Part shown: in pieces, positions 1 through 12,000 of the stretch
Layout: each line of letters opens with the position of its first letter
Numbering within the stretch: the stretch's first letter is position 1
Source: Crocodylus rhombifer
Taxonomy: Eukaryota > Chordata > Crocodylia > Crocodylidae
NCBI GenBank assembly: GCA_038503035.1
Contig: JAVSML010001153.1
Coordinates: forward strand, 434,001-498,000
Length of the DNA stretch: 64,000 nucleotides
Direction of reading: 5' to 3'
Notes under the pieces: model-generated
The model's database searches: none
What the model was told of the DNA's origin: nothing
Seen by the model: the letters and a program-made list of their open reading frames with translations, nothing else
Program-made: the position numbers and the translations under genes

Positions 1-167
1 TTGTAGGTGATGTCAACGTGTGAAAAGTTGCAAGCACTTTGGTAAATATATCTCCCTCTGTCACTATGATTATCCAAGACAAACTCCTAGCAGCAAGCTG
101 TCTGACTAGCTGATATATCAAATAGATAAATGAAATGGCTTCAGGAAAAAAAAAAAGAGCTTCCCAC

Positions 168-266
168 CTTTGGCTTGGTAGAATAGCTCTTCATCCTCTC
201 AGTCTTGAGTTTGGCTCCAGTGATTATACATTTGTAAGCTACAGGTTTGGTTCTTGATCTGCATAC
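168..266 (-). CDS. Candidate exon of an unidentified gene
   Basis: 99 bp open on the minus strand, phase 0 to 0, with acceptor TCATTTCCTAG and donor AAAG|GTGGGA. It would encode VCRSRTKPVAYKCIITGAKL and then KTERMKSYSTKPK. I do not recognise the protein. A 33-codon open stretch with splice-like borders can occur by chance, so this is only a candidate. Confidence 0.2.
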
Positions 267-939
267 CTAGGAAATGACACAACTACAGTTTAAAAACTCC
301 ACTGAATTCACTGTGCAGCACCCTACTTCCTCAATGAAGACTACAAGTGATCACCAGCTGTGTGCACTAGTTCTCCATTTAACATTCCAGCTAAGTTTGG
401 GTTTTTCATTTTGGTGATGGAAAAAAATAGGTGTTTGTACCAATTCTTTTACTTGTCTTTGATACTATTAACAGTACTTCAGATGTTGGCATGAGACATG
501 CTTTTTCTTTGCCCTTGCTTTTTCTCTCCAAAAAGATAGTAAGGGATTTGGTATTGAGCAGCTGCTCATCGAGCTTGAGAACTTCCACATACAGGATCTT
601 GCGGTCTGTCTTTTATCACTTTTGTTCCTTTGTTCATTTTATCATTTCATTTGATCACTTTTGTTCATTTTATCACTATTGTTCATCCTCAGACTTATGA
701 CACAATTGGTTCTGGAAAACTGTGTCTTAAGTTAAAACATGGTAACTCAGAACCACTTTTCCCATAGGAAACAATATTATAAATGGGGATTGGTTCCTGA
801 ACCAAGGCCCGATACCCTATTGTCATCCAAAATAACACCGAGTTTTGTACAGTACTCAATCAATTATATAAAATAAATTAATGTAGATATACTACTTGTC
901 TATATGTATTTATTTATGTATATTGTAAATAGCAATCAT
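267..939. other. No gene seen; degenerate short repeat at 608-690
   Basis: 267-607 shows nothing recognisable. 608-690 repeats a TTTATCACTTTTGTTC-like unit several times. 700-939 is AT-rich and may be the 3' non-coding part of the adjacent Tigger relic. Confidence 0.4.
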
Positions 940-1655
940 ATTTCTTTGGAAGGACTTCTTTGAGGTGACTTTGCTGGATTTTTTGAAGGGCTCTTGGTTG
1001 GACTTTTTGAAGGGTTCTTGGCTGGAGTCTTCTCAGGAGTCTTGGCTGCATGTCTTCCTGGATTCCTGTCTGCTTTCTTAAAGAAAGTGTCCAAGGAAGT
1101 TTGGACAGATGTTCTCTTCTTTTGCTTGTAAATTTCTCTGTAGCAGCTGTCCATGTTGGATATGCCCATATTCACTGATGCACTGCGTTCAATGTTGGGA
1201 TCATATTCCTCAGCAGGGACATGGCAGCTTCCAAATGTTGAAATGCCTCAGCCAACACTTTTGTTGTCAAGACTTTACAAGGAGTCTCTTCCACAGTGGG
1301 TGCATCTTCTTTCTCTGCCACTTCTTGCTGTTCCCATTCAATAAGGTCTTCATTGGTTAATTCTTCACAATGTGATGCCAGCAACTCATTAATATCGTCT
1401 GGTGCAACATCTAGGTTGAGTTCTTTGCCCATTTCAACAACATTTTGGTCACCTCTTCAACAGTGTCTGTAAAGCCTTGGAACTCAGACACAAACTTAGG
1501 ACACAATTTGCTCCAAATATCATTCAAATTTGATTGTTTGACTTCATTCCATGCCTCACCAATGTTCTTAACTGCATGGTAAATGTTGAAGACCTTCCAG
1601 AATTCCTTCAGAATAGGTTTGCAAGGTGGGAGGATGAAAACCTGATGGCATTGAA
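940..1655 (-). pseudogene. Tigger/pogo transposase relic (C-terminal part)
   Basis: Broken reading frames on the minus strand give, in order, LKEFWKVFNIYHAVKNIGEA, WNEVKQSNLNDIWSKLCPKF, a Leu/Glu-rich NELLASHCEELTNEDLIEW block, and SLDTFFKKADRNPGR followed by Lys/Pro/Ser repeats. This order and wording are typical of TIGD1-like pogo-superfamily transposases. Most of the DDE core is deleted (FILPP runs directly into LKEFW), and frameshifts separate the blocks, so it is inactive. Confidence 0.75.
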
Positions 1656-1672
1656 TATGGAGAAATGCAAGG

Positions 1673-1765
1673 TGGTTGACCCTAGTTGACTTTCTGCCCT
1701 CTTGGCAGGAGGCTGGACCTGACCATCTTATGAGGTCCCGTCCAGCCCTAATGTCTGAAATCTGG
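1673..1765 (+). mobile_element. CR1 LINE 3' end fragment
   Basis: The sequence TTGACCCTAGTTGACTTTCT and the later CCAGCCCTAATGTCTG match the 3'-terminal module repeated elsewhere in the window at 21155, 48968 and 60244 (there in the opposite orientation). Only the extreme 3' end is present. It lies between the Tigger relic and the LINE ORF2 relic. Confidence 0.7.
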
Positions 1766-1779
1766 GAAAATCTTGTTTT

Positions 1780-3750
1780 TTGTGAAGTTGACAGTGAGTC
1801 CAAGGATTTTATATGCTTCACAGATGCAGTCTAAGGTGACCTGGAATTCTTTAATTGAGTGGGCACACATGACATTGACTCCATTGTCAGTGTATACTGA
1901 AGATTAGTAATGGCAGTTGGTTTTCTTGGATTTGGGATGTAACAGGTTGATGTTAAAAAGCTTCCCATCCATGCAATAGTAGATGCTGGCTCAAGATGGA
2001 AGTCTGTCAGCAATGAGATGTTGAATAGCTGTGATACAGGTAGAAAAGTTAGTTGGTGAAATCGTGCATCCTTGCTTGACTCCAGTTCTAATGATGAAGG
2101 GGTCCATTTCTGAACCACTGCTTAGATTAGTTGCTGTCATGTTGTGAAGAAACCTGAGTGGTGACTTCATCAAAGGTCTTAGGTCAATGAAGGCCATGTA
2201 CAGTTCTTGGTGTTACTTGCTGCACTTTTGCAACTGTCTAGAAACAAAAATTGTGTCTTTTGTACTTCTGAATGGTCTAAAGCAGGCATTGGCAAAATGC
2301 AGCCCATGGACCAGATGCAGCCTGCCAGGCCCATGGGGTCCCCCCAAACTTAGAAAATCAATATATATCTGCCCCGGCTGCCTGTCATGTGGCCCTTGAT
2401 GGCTTGCCAGAACTCAGTAAGCGGCCCTATGCCCGAAAGAATTGCCCATCCCTGGTCTCAAGCGACAATGGGACTTGAGAAAAATCTTCTTGGTGAAGGG
2501 AGTGAGTCTATTGAGGAGAATGCAGGTAGGGATCTTACCAGCTAGGGACTGGAGTGCAATATCATGGTAAGTGCTGTGATCTGATCTCTCTCTTTTCTTG
2601 GATCCTGGAAGATTCTGGAGTCTCTCAAATCACTGGGAATCTGTTCATGTTTCTAGATTTTCAGAATAACAGCATGTAAGTGGTAAGAGAGCTTTTCTGC
2701 ACCATGCTTATACATTTCAGCTGGTATTCCATCAGGACCAGATGCTTTGTTGTTTTTCATCTGCTCAGTGGCTTTCAAGGTCTCTTGATAGGTTGGTAAA
2801 TCTGCAAGATAGTCCTTAATGGGGTATTGTGAAATACTTAATTGGTATTACTTACGGTGTTAGACTCTCAGTTCAGAAGCTCTTGAAAGTGTTCTTTTCA
2901 CTGTCCCTTGATGGTGGAGCTGTATTTAAAGAGTGCTGTTCCATTTTTAGACTTCAGAGGGACAGCTCCATGTGTACCTAACCTACAGATAGCTTTTGTT
3001 GTGCTGAAGAAATTACACATCATGGCTGTCAGGACACTTTTAATCTCTTTCACTTTGTCCTCCCACTTGGTGTTTCATTTCTGAATTTTTCTCTTCAATC
3101 TCAGCTTTCATGTGGCAATAAGTGTCTTGCTTTTGTTTGCAGTTGTTGTCCTTGTGCCAAGCTTTGAAGGCTCTCGTTTGTCTGTCAATGACAGCTTGAA
3201 GTTCCTTATAATTTTCACTGAACCAGTCATGGTGTTTCTTTGTGGAGAACCCTACAGATTCTTCACGTGCCCCATGGATGCCTTTCTTCGGGCTTTCCTA
3301 GTGACCAGTGGTGTCAAGATCATCAGGGAGTTTGAAGGTACTAAGATATTGCTGGAGACGATAATTTTTAGTAGGGTCTTTCAAGCAGTAGACATTGAAC
3401 CTCCTCCTTGGGTGCTTCTTTTGCTTACGCTGTTTTGGGGAGATACAAGTGGACATAATGGAAAATATCAAACAAAGATCAGTCAGTCCAGCAGTCACCT
3501 GTGCTGGTCATAGCTTTGGTAATATGGATGTTATGACAGTCCCAGGCACGCACTATGATATTAATCAACTGCCCATGTTTTGAGTGGGGCATCCAGGATG
3601 TCTTCTGTGTGTTGCTTTGACAGAAGAGGGTGTTTCTGATGAGATCATGTTCCAAAAACTTGCTCAGGAGCATTTCATTTGAACTGACTTTTCCCACCCC
3701 TTTCTTTCCAAGTGTTCCTTTCCATAGCCCCAAGCTGGTTACACACAACC
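1780..3750 (-). pseudogene. APE-type non-LTR retrotransposon ORF2 relic (endonuclease plus reverse transcriptase)
   Basis: In minus-strand order: an endonuclease-like block (NTWKERG-like, then KHGQLINIIVRAWDCHNI and STGDCWTD) near 3748-3479; reverse transcriptase motif KNNKASGPDGIPAEMYK near 2690-2760; IPSDLRDSRIFQDPRKERDQ; and MTATNLSSGSEMDPFIIRTG followed by VKQGCTISPTNFS near 1991-2160. Stops and frameshifts are frequent. A hAT MITE splits it at 2283-2454. The exact LINE clade is not assigned. Confidence 0.75.
2283..2454. mobile_element. hAT-type MITE inside the LINE relic
   Basis: 172 bp bounded by terminal inverted repeats CAGGCATTGGCAA and (reverse complement of the other end) CAGGGATGGGCAA. 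The flanks are 8-bp target duplications GTCTAAAG (2275-2282) and GTCTCAAG (2455-2462), 7 of 8 identical. It has no coding capacity. Confidence 0.8.
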
Positions 3751-4590
3751 ACTGTGGTGTTGTATATTGAAAGGTGTTTTCTGCCCCACCTTAAAAGCAG
3801 CATTTAATATTTCATCTAAAAACAGACTGAACTAGTTTAGCATAAGCATCATGGGGGACTCCTTGGACACTGGTTTAATACCTTAAAAGTAGAATGCTGC
3901 TGATTTCTGTAACAAATAAAGCTTCCACGGAGTCCTATGTTGCAGCTCTTGTCTAGCTTTCTGATCTGAACATGAAAAAGGCACTGTAAGAGATTTGCAT
4001 CTAAAAGGCAGGATCACTCACTTTCTGTAAAATAATTGTGGGACAGATGGGGGCAGGGATATAAAGGGAAGATTAAAAGGAAGCAAAGGCACTGTTCACT
4101 GCTTGCAAGGACTAAATGAAAACCTAGAGTTATGAACTTAAATTAGTTACCTCAAGGAAACAGTTATTACCTGCCTGCCTGCTAGTTTTCCTTCATCTCA
4201 TCTCCGCTACCGCTGCATCAGCCAAGACATGATCCAAACTTAGTACAAGGTGAGGCATTTAAATCCATTTGTAAAAGCTCTGTACAAGCTGGAGCCACAT
4301 CCTGCTCATATTCCCTCTTAAGGACACAGGCAGTTCTCAACTTACAACTGTTTGAGTTGCAATGAACCACAGTTGCAACTCCAGGTTTTGAAATTCTGAC
4401 TTGGTTTTCAACTTTACAATAATGGATACAGGTCTGTCAGTGGAAGGGGAGAGGAAAGGGAAGGGCCATGTGGGGGCAGATCAGGGCACCTGTGGTGAGG
4501 GAGGGGCTGGGGCCGGGACAGGTGCTGGAGCAAGTGCTGCCCAGCGAGGGCTGCACTGGGCTCTGGGAGCAGGGGCTATGGGCAGTGGGA
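3751..4590. other. No gene seen
   Basis: 3751-4320 is unremarkable AT-rich sequence. 4320-4590 begins a GC-rich repeat-like block of unknown class that leads into the minisatellite. Confidence 0.4.
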
Positions 4591-4810
4591 GAAGCTGTGG
4601 CTCCTCGAGCTGTTTTCTTGGTTGCCCCTGCCAGGGTGAGGCAGGCAGTGCTGGGGGTGTGCTGGACGGCTGCAGGAGAAGCTGCAGCTTGTCCAGCTGC
4701 TTCCTTGGCTGCTCCCACCAGGATGAGGCAGGCAGGGCCAGAGCTGAGCTGGGTGGCCACAGGAGAAGCTGTAGCTTGTCTGGCAGCTCCTGCTGCTTGC
4801 CTGGGAGGGC
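4591..4810 (+). repeat. 87-bp minisatellite, about 2.5 copies
   Basis: The word GAAGCTG followed by TGGCTCCTCGAGCTG-type sequence starts at 4591, 4678 and 4765, exactly 87 bp apart, with similar downstream text (GGTGAGGCAGGCAG in the first two units). As 87 is a multiple of three, long open frames arise on both strands. These are not treated as genes. Confidence 0.7.
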
Positions 4811-4892
4811 ATGGGGGTTGAGGGGGAGACACGTGTGACTCTGGATCCAGTCGGGGCAGAGTGGCCTGTGCTCAGAGCAGATCCGGGGGCAC

Positions 4893-5085
4893 ATGCCTCC
4901 CCCTCCATGCCCTTCCAGACACGTGGCTAGAGCCTGGATTGCCAGCCTATCCTCAAGTGTGGATACTCTTCTCCAAAGTTTGGTGTCATCAGTGAATTTA
5001 GCCAGTCTGCTTCTGATGCCAGGGTCCAGATCATTTATAAAGTCATTAAAGAGTACAAGTCCAAGAAGATACTTTACCAACCTAC
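4893..5085 (-). mobile_element. CR1 reverse transcriptase fragment
   Basis: The minus strand encodes GLVLFNDFINDLDPGIRSRL, AKFTDDTKLWRRVSTLEDRL and AIQA, the CR1 reverse transcriptase palm with FxDD-type FTDD. The catalytic YADD/FADD region is recognisable, but the element is severely truncated at both ends. Confidence 0.8.
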
Positions 5086-5244
5086 CCTAAACCAACCAGG
5101 TGCTCCCCCCACACATTACAATTAAGAGGTCAATCCTTGGAGGATGTTGGCCATTTCCCCTGGGTGGTCACTTTCTCAAAAAGGTCAGTATAGATGACAA
5201 TATTTGACACCAAATAATATCTGCCAGTGCTGCCTTTGGAGGTC

Positions 5245-5745
5245 ACCAAAATCATATATTCAATGATCCTAACATCAGAACCCAAACCAGACTTCTCATC
5301 TATCAAACCATTGCCATCCCTAGCCAGCTATATGGGTGTGAAACCTGGACAACATATCAGAAATACCTGAATGCTCCTATGAGCAATGTCTTTGAAAAAT
5401 CCTCCATATCAGTTGGAAGGGCAGAAGAATGAATGTGGTGTTATGGCTCAAGCAAACATGTCCTATACTTCCATCTTACTCATGGTTACTGCTTTAGAGA
5501 TTGGCAAAGCTGAAGGTCAAGCTGAAGATGTGAAATACTGACATCGGTACCTGGGAGACTTGAGCACTGAATTGTCCCCAATGGCATCATGATGTGCTAG
5601 GTATTGATCATTTGAGCAAGCTTGCCTTACTGTGGAGGCAGATAGATGAGAAAGATGAAGGGAAAGAGCTGTGAGCAGACATCACCAGGAGTTGCTCCTT
5701 CCTCCTGAAACTGTTTGCCCTTTCTACAGTTGAATGTGCAGATGT
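5245..5745 (+). pseudogene. LINE ORF2 C-terminal relic
   Basis: The plus strand encodes NIRTQTRLLIYQTIAIPSQL, then YGCETWTTYQKYL, the LYGCETWT block found after the reverse transcriptase in many APE-type LINEs. Degenerate sequence follows to about 5745. It could be the 3' part of the same family as the minus-strand relic at 1780-3750. Confidence 0.6.
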
Positions 5746-8700
5746 CATTATCCTAGCGAGCAAAAGACTCCTTTGGTTGAAATGGTGGTACTTTTTTTCC
5801 CCCCCCCCAACTAAAAGTACATTTGAAAATGGAGTGTACCTTATAGACTCGCTTTGTTTTCAGATTTGCACCCACAAATCAGATACAATTCTGTACAGAA
5901 CTATTGCAAATTAAATTTTCATGTAGCCGTAATTTGGGAATACAAAAAAAGAAGCTAGCTGCTGAAAACCTGTCCCCTTAACATAAAAAGTATCTTTTTA
6001 TGTTTTGATAAAACATATGTTTTGATCTTTTTATCTTTTGATACTAAGTCAAGTATCTTTAAACTTCCATCTTTCATACACTTCCCTGAAAAGTTCAGAT
6101 TCAAGCTTTTGAATTCTTGCTGCACATGTGGATTGTTCACTAACATCTGTTCCAGGGTACAGAATACAGTATTGCAGAGTTTTTCCAGTGTTTAAGAAAT
6201 CATCCCAGACTTGCAGACTTTCCAGAACTAGAAACTCCATGTCAAATATTTATTTAATATAAATACATGTTCAAATATTTGAATCTTCTGCAGGGGATTT
6301 CCCTGTGCATACCTATGAGTGCAGAGGGCTGGGACCTTCCATATGGGGGTCCCCCATTTGCATTTTCACCCTGTGCTCTGTCAGAAATGCATGGCAAACT
6401 GGAGGGCCTCAGGGCCATGCTGGAAGTGGAACCAATGAGTGGAAACCCGCTGTCCTCACCTGCAATCAAATCTAGATTCTTCCAGTCCAAAAAATGACAG
6501 TATGCAACCGTGAAAACAGTATAGAGATGACTCCAAGATGCAAAATACTGCTTAAGTACAAATATTATTATTTTTTTTTAATCTAAAAAAATAATCAGTG
6601 GGATGACACAAACTGAAGTTCAGATGTTATTTTCAAATGGATCTTAAAAATGGCATTTGTCCAAATAACTTCTTAAATAAAGACACAGGGATCATTTATA
6701 TAAAATCTAAACACTAGACTTTAAGTATGCTGTTTAGCATACTTCCATTATATATGCACTTTTTTGGGGGTGGGGTGAGGGGGGAGGCAGGGTTAATGGC
6801 ACAGTGATAATTTAACTTTTAAAGGACTGTAAAAAGTGCTCTTTGATAATTTGTTTTTTGGGCCAAATTCATCCTTAGCATAATTAAATTGACTGCAACA
6901 GGAGTTGTGCCCAATGCTGCAGGAACTGAATTTGGCCCCTCATATCCAGATGGGAGAGATTAAGTATACTTGAAATAAATCCCATTTTCAGAGGTACACA
7001 TATCCTGAAGATGTGTGACAAACTGTTTTGATTACAGCTGCTCAATGCAGTGATTACCAGCAGACTTAGAAGATAAAACGTGCCATCCTGAAAAGCATAG
7101 AAATAGTTACTAACAAAGGTTATATAGGAATAAGGGAAGTCTTGGAAAATGATGTGTACATGCAAATATAGATGGACACAAAAAGAGCACTGTCCCACAA
7201 TACCCACACAACTGTAACTGTTTCTAGGTGAAAAAAACTACTCCTTTAGATAGTGTCTAACTGAAGTATTGCAACACCTGTTATTCATGAAGCCTTTAGT
7301 TACCACATAATAGTTATATTTGTGGAAACCTGTATTATTACAGGCTTTTACAATTTTGCAGTATATAGTGATGTGCAGCAAACCAATGATAAACCTACTT
7401 TCAATTATTGTGTTGTGAAATGCAAGCAACTACAGTTTACATCTATTTTAGAGTGCATTCAAGTCCTCAGTGGATAGGCTGAACAGTGCAGAGAGACATT
7501 AAAACTACATAGCATATAAGACAAGGGCTTGGATTAGCACATCCTAGTTCACTACATGTCATTCAGCTGTATGAGGCAGGGATCTCCAGCCCCATCATTA
7601 TCACCTGATTTACAGATGCAGTAGAAGTACCAGCCTTTTAAAAGCAGCTTGATCCTGAATCTTTTTGCAGTGTGAAGTTCTCCATTGAGCATGATTTAAA
7701 TAATTTTGGCTAAACCGAGCTCTTGTATAGAGTTTAAACACTGCTTAGAATACAACCCTTCAAATAATTTATGGATCCTTTCTGAAAACCTTATTTTTAA
7801 TGTTTTATATGTAAATATGCTTCAACCTACATAACAAAAAGGAGCTAATCAGAATAACTGGATATTCTGCAACAGGTTCAGGTATGACAAATTCATGTGA
7901 AAACTACTTTATAAAATCTGTAAAAATATAAAGGTTATGAAGTGAAGCATTTATAAAAAGTATAGTTAAGGTTGTCTGTACGCTTACCGAGACATGTAAA
8001 ACACAGTCTACGTGAGCACATGCTTCTGTTTTCACAGGGTTCTTCTTTCTCACAACAAATGTGCGTCATTAACTACACTGAGCCAGTCTTTGATGATCGA
8101 AGTATAACATCCGTGTATGAAAATAGTGACTTGGTATGTATAACTGGATATAGAATTGTTCCAAAATTAGAGAAATCTGCAAGGCTATCTTATTCATGTT
8201 GTACCATCCAGCTTACGTGCTAGAGACCATGCAATTAGAAGAGCATACAATTAGACTGAGACCCATAATTTTGGCTCATCATCTTGCTAGACACCTGCAG
8301 GATGAAATACTAGATTTCTGGCATCCTTGTAGGATCTTATTCTGAGAGGTTGCAAGATCGTTATATTTACTAAAAGAGTATTTACTTTTATGTTCTTCAC
8401 TGATTTACTCAGTGTAGTAGCCTGCAAAAACATGCTGTTTTTACATTATATACTTTATTCCTTCAACTTTTATTTTTCATTAGACATCTGATATCCAAAG
8501 TGATATGCACAGGATCTCACTCCTTCATTCCTCAGTTATTTATATATCTGAGCAACAGAAAATTCAAAAACAGCATCATGATGAAAACTAGCTGAACACA
8601 GTTTTGAATTACAATAGAACTGAGGCAGGGAACCAAAGTTCCAGTGCTCTTCCTTTTATGCCCCCACCCAAGAGCATGAGGAAGACAGTACTCATCCATG

Positions 8701-9000
8701 GCTCCAGCTATCAAACAGAATTCAAAACTTGAGAACAAGGCTTATGCATGCTGACATCGGGATCCACAGTACTTGCCATCATCACCTAGAAGCACCACAA
8801 CTGCTATAGGGTAAGTAACCTGCATGTAGATTTCACTGTAAGTGACTGGCAAACAGTATCCTCTTCAGCAAGGGAATGAGGAATATCATTACAACAGACT
8901 GGAGTACTACAGTCTCAGATTTCACAGCAAATCTAGCAATTATCTCCAGCAATGAAGCCATAATGTTTCATGAACCTGCTGAACAGACTGTACCACATAG
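5746..9000. other. No gene seen
   Basis: AT-rich intergenic sequence. 6262-6490 is relatively GC-rich and looks like a repeat of unknown class. Short open frames on either strand show no recognisable domain. No RNA gene was noticed. Confidence 0.5.
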
Positions 9001-9008
9001 CTTTCTTT

Positions 9009-12000
9009 TAGGGCTGTATGAGGCTTTGGTAGCTGATTTGATTCAGCAATTTGGTGGTCAAATCTCCAAATCGAATCGGGAAACCGATTAAAAGGTCCAA
9101 ATTGAATTGGAAGCCTCTGAATCGATTCGGAAGGCTTGCAGCAAACGGAAACTGAGAAGGGGGAAGGGGAAAAGGCCTGTGGGGGGGAATTGCTTTGACA
9201 TCAGAGCTGGCCAGTGACTGAGCTTTTGCTGATTTTCCTTCCAATCACAGTGATCTGGGGGAGGGACAGAGAAACAACATATAAAGCTGTGTCTGAAGTG
9301 ATCTGTGCCTTTTGTGAGCTCTCTCTCTTGAAGCAGCAGCATCTGAAAGGCTTAGTCTCTTGCTAGCTAGTCTCTCTTCTTGTAAATTGTATCCAATCCT
9401 TTCCTACTTACCCTTGCCTACAATCCCTCTTGTTATCCCTATCCATTCCTTTCAACTTACTCTTCTCCCCAAATCCTCTTATTTGTTCTTGTTAGTCTGT
9501 CTTGATTCTTTCCCCCCAACAAAAAGAAGTCTGTTTTCCCTGACACTGTCATCACCTGTGCAGGAAAGTACAAAATATATTACACACACACATTTTGCAG
9601 CACACCAAACATTATGAAAGGCAGGTGCCAGGTCTTCTGGCAGGAGAGGGAGAGGGAGCAGAGGGACAGCTGCAAGTTCCCCCTCCCCAAACATAGATCC
9701 ACCCTTAATCCTGGAAGCCATGAGTCTTCTGCTGCTAGTGGGAGCAAGGAGGTGGTAGTAATGCCTGCACCTGCACCACCACCCCTAACCAGCAGCATGA
9801 CATTTTCAATCCCAATTTCAGTTACCAGTGTGACCCTTCCAGTGTCAGAGGAGGAGCTGGATCTGGAAGAGGAGCTGAGGGTCATAGTGAAGGAAATTGC
9901 AGGGAAGGCGGGGGAATCTGCGTTTGCGCTCCACACTCCTCAAAGTTCCCCTAGAGGCAGGTCTCCTTCTCTAAAAGGCACTTCAAAGGAGTTGTGGGGG
10001 CAGGTGGCTCAGCTCCTCCTGTTGTTCTGACTCTGCCTGGTGAGGAGGGGGATAAGGCAGGATCCACACCCTCAACCCAGAAGCAGGTGAGTAGTGTAGT
10101 GTGGGATCATTTTGAGGTGGCAGATGATCCCAGGTATGCTACCTGCCAGCACTGCCAAAGGCAAATCAGCTGGGGTAAGGACATGAAACACTTTGCCACG
10201 ATAGTGATGCTGCTGCATCTCAGGAGGCATCACCCCCTTGGCCTTTGTTCCTCAGCCTTGCAGCAGTGGAAGCATGCCCAAGCATGCCCCCCTTTTGCTC
10301 CAAAGACCCTGTCCCCAAGAAAGAGAGGCAGGCCACCCTGGACTAGTGGGGGAAAAGGCAGAGACAAAGCAGGGCGCATTCTGAACGTGAGCGAGGATAC
10401 CCAGAGCATTGGCGAGATACTTACTCTGGACAGCCAGCTCTTCTCCTTTGTTGAGTGTCCAGGGTTCAGGTGGCTTATGGCGCTTGTGGTCCCATCCTAC
10501 CGAGTGCCCACACGCACCACCTTTAGCAGGATGGTGGTACCCTCCCTCTATGAGGCATGCAGGGAGTACTTGAGGGAGAAGCTGCAGAAGGCAGGTCCAC
10601 AGGTAGCCTTGCACTTCACCTCGGACATCTGGAGCAGCCAGGGTGGAGATCATTGCCTACCTCTCCCTCACAGGAAACTGGTGTGATCAGTCAGGGTGTT
10701 GGTGGGCTTTCCTTCAGAGGTAATGGATGGGTCCCACAGCAAGGGAGACCATGGTGGCTATGAACCGCATGGTAAAGGAGAGGCTTGCTGGGCAGGGCAA
10801 GCTCACCCACAGGTTCATGGTCACCAATAACAGGGCCAATATGGTCAAGGCGGTTTGTGATGCCAACTTTTTTGGCATCTGCTGTGTGGCACACAAGTTC
10901 CGCCTTGTAGTCAGGGATGTCTTGGAGGGGGACAGGGCTCCTGGTGATGGTGCCATGACTACCAGCCAGCTCATTTTGAAATGCAGGAAGGGCTACTTCC
11001 ACTGGAGCATCAAGGAGGGCAAGATGCTGCGGGACACACAGGCAGAGCTGAGCATCCTGCAGCACAAAATCATGCAGGATGTGGAGACTCGGTGGAACTC
11101 CACATATCTGGAAAGGCTGGTCAAGCAATAGAAGGCCATCCAGGCGATGGCCTTGGTCAGGGAGATTGGGATCAGTGGTCCACTTAACAAAATGGAGTAA
11201 AATACCATCCTCTCAGAGCTTGGTGGTCCTCAAGCCGTTCCTCGAGGCCAAGAGTCTCAGTGCTGGTGATGCCATCCTTAGCCAGGTGATCCCGAAAGTG
11301 AAGAAGCTTAAGAACGAAATGGAGAAGTTCCAGGGGATTGATGTTCCTGGCTGGAGCAAAGCCACTTTCACCAAAGGTGCAGGCACTGGTGAAGCTGCTG
11401 AAGGATGGCATCAAAAAATGGCCAGATCCACTGCAGTCCAATACGGTCCACATGGTGGCGGGCATGTGTGACCCGAGGGTGAAGGGGAGCATCTGCAGCA
11501 GCAAAACCCTTGATCACTGGATGGAGGTGCTGGTGAACAGTCAGGGAGGCAGAAGGGCAGAGGCGGGGAGAAGTGGAACAGGGGTAATTCACATTCCTAT
11601 GCCAGCACTCCAACCATGAGCCAATCTCCCCCACCACAGCCACTGCCAATGTGGGCTGAGGGCATGGCTTCAATGTTGGTGTCTAGAGGCACCAGACCCC
11701 ACCATCAGGCAGGTAGCACAGAGGCCTCGGTGGCTACCTATCTTGCTGAGAACGTGGAGCCACTGCACTGTGACCCCTTGGCCTATTGGTCAACCCACAG
11801 CCAGGTGTGGCAGGATTTGGCCATGGTTGCCTGGGAACAAGTGTCCATCAACCAGTGTTCCATGCGAGAGGGTGTTCAGCATTGCTGGTGATGTTATGAC
11901 ACCCCACCGCACCTCCTTGGATCCTGGTTTCATGGAGCAGCAAGGTGAACCTCACATTGCTGGGGTACCTCAAGCTGTATGTGCAGGCAGTGTGAGTGCC

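Noticed and set aside
4401..5080. Several long open frames on both strands
   Set aside because: Explained by the 87-bp minisatellite and a CR1 fragment. Only the CR1 part encodes recognisable protein.
9360..9617. 85-residue Leu/Ser-rich plus-strand frame
   Set aside because: Lies in the 5' non-coding part of the hAT element. Pyrimidine-rich sequence gives Leu/Ser/Pro without stops.
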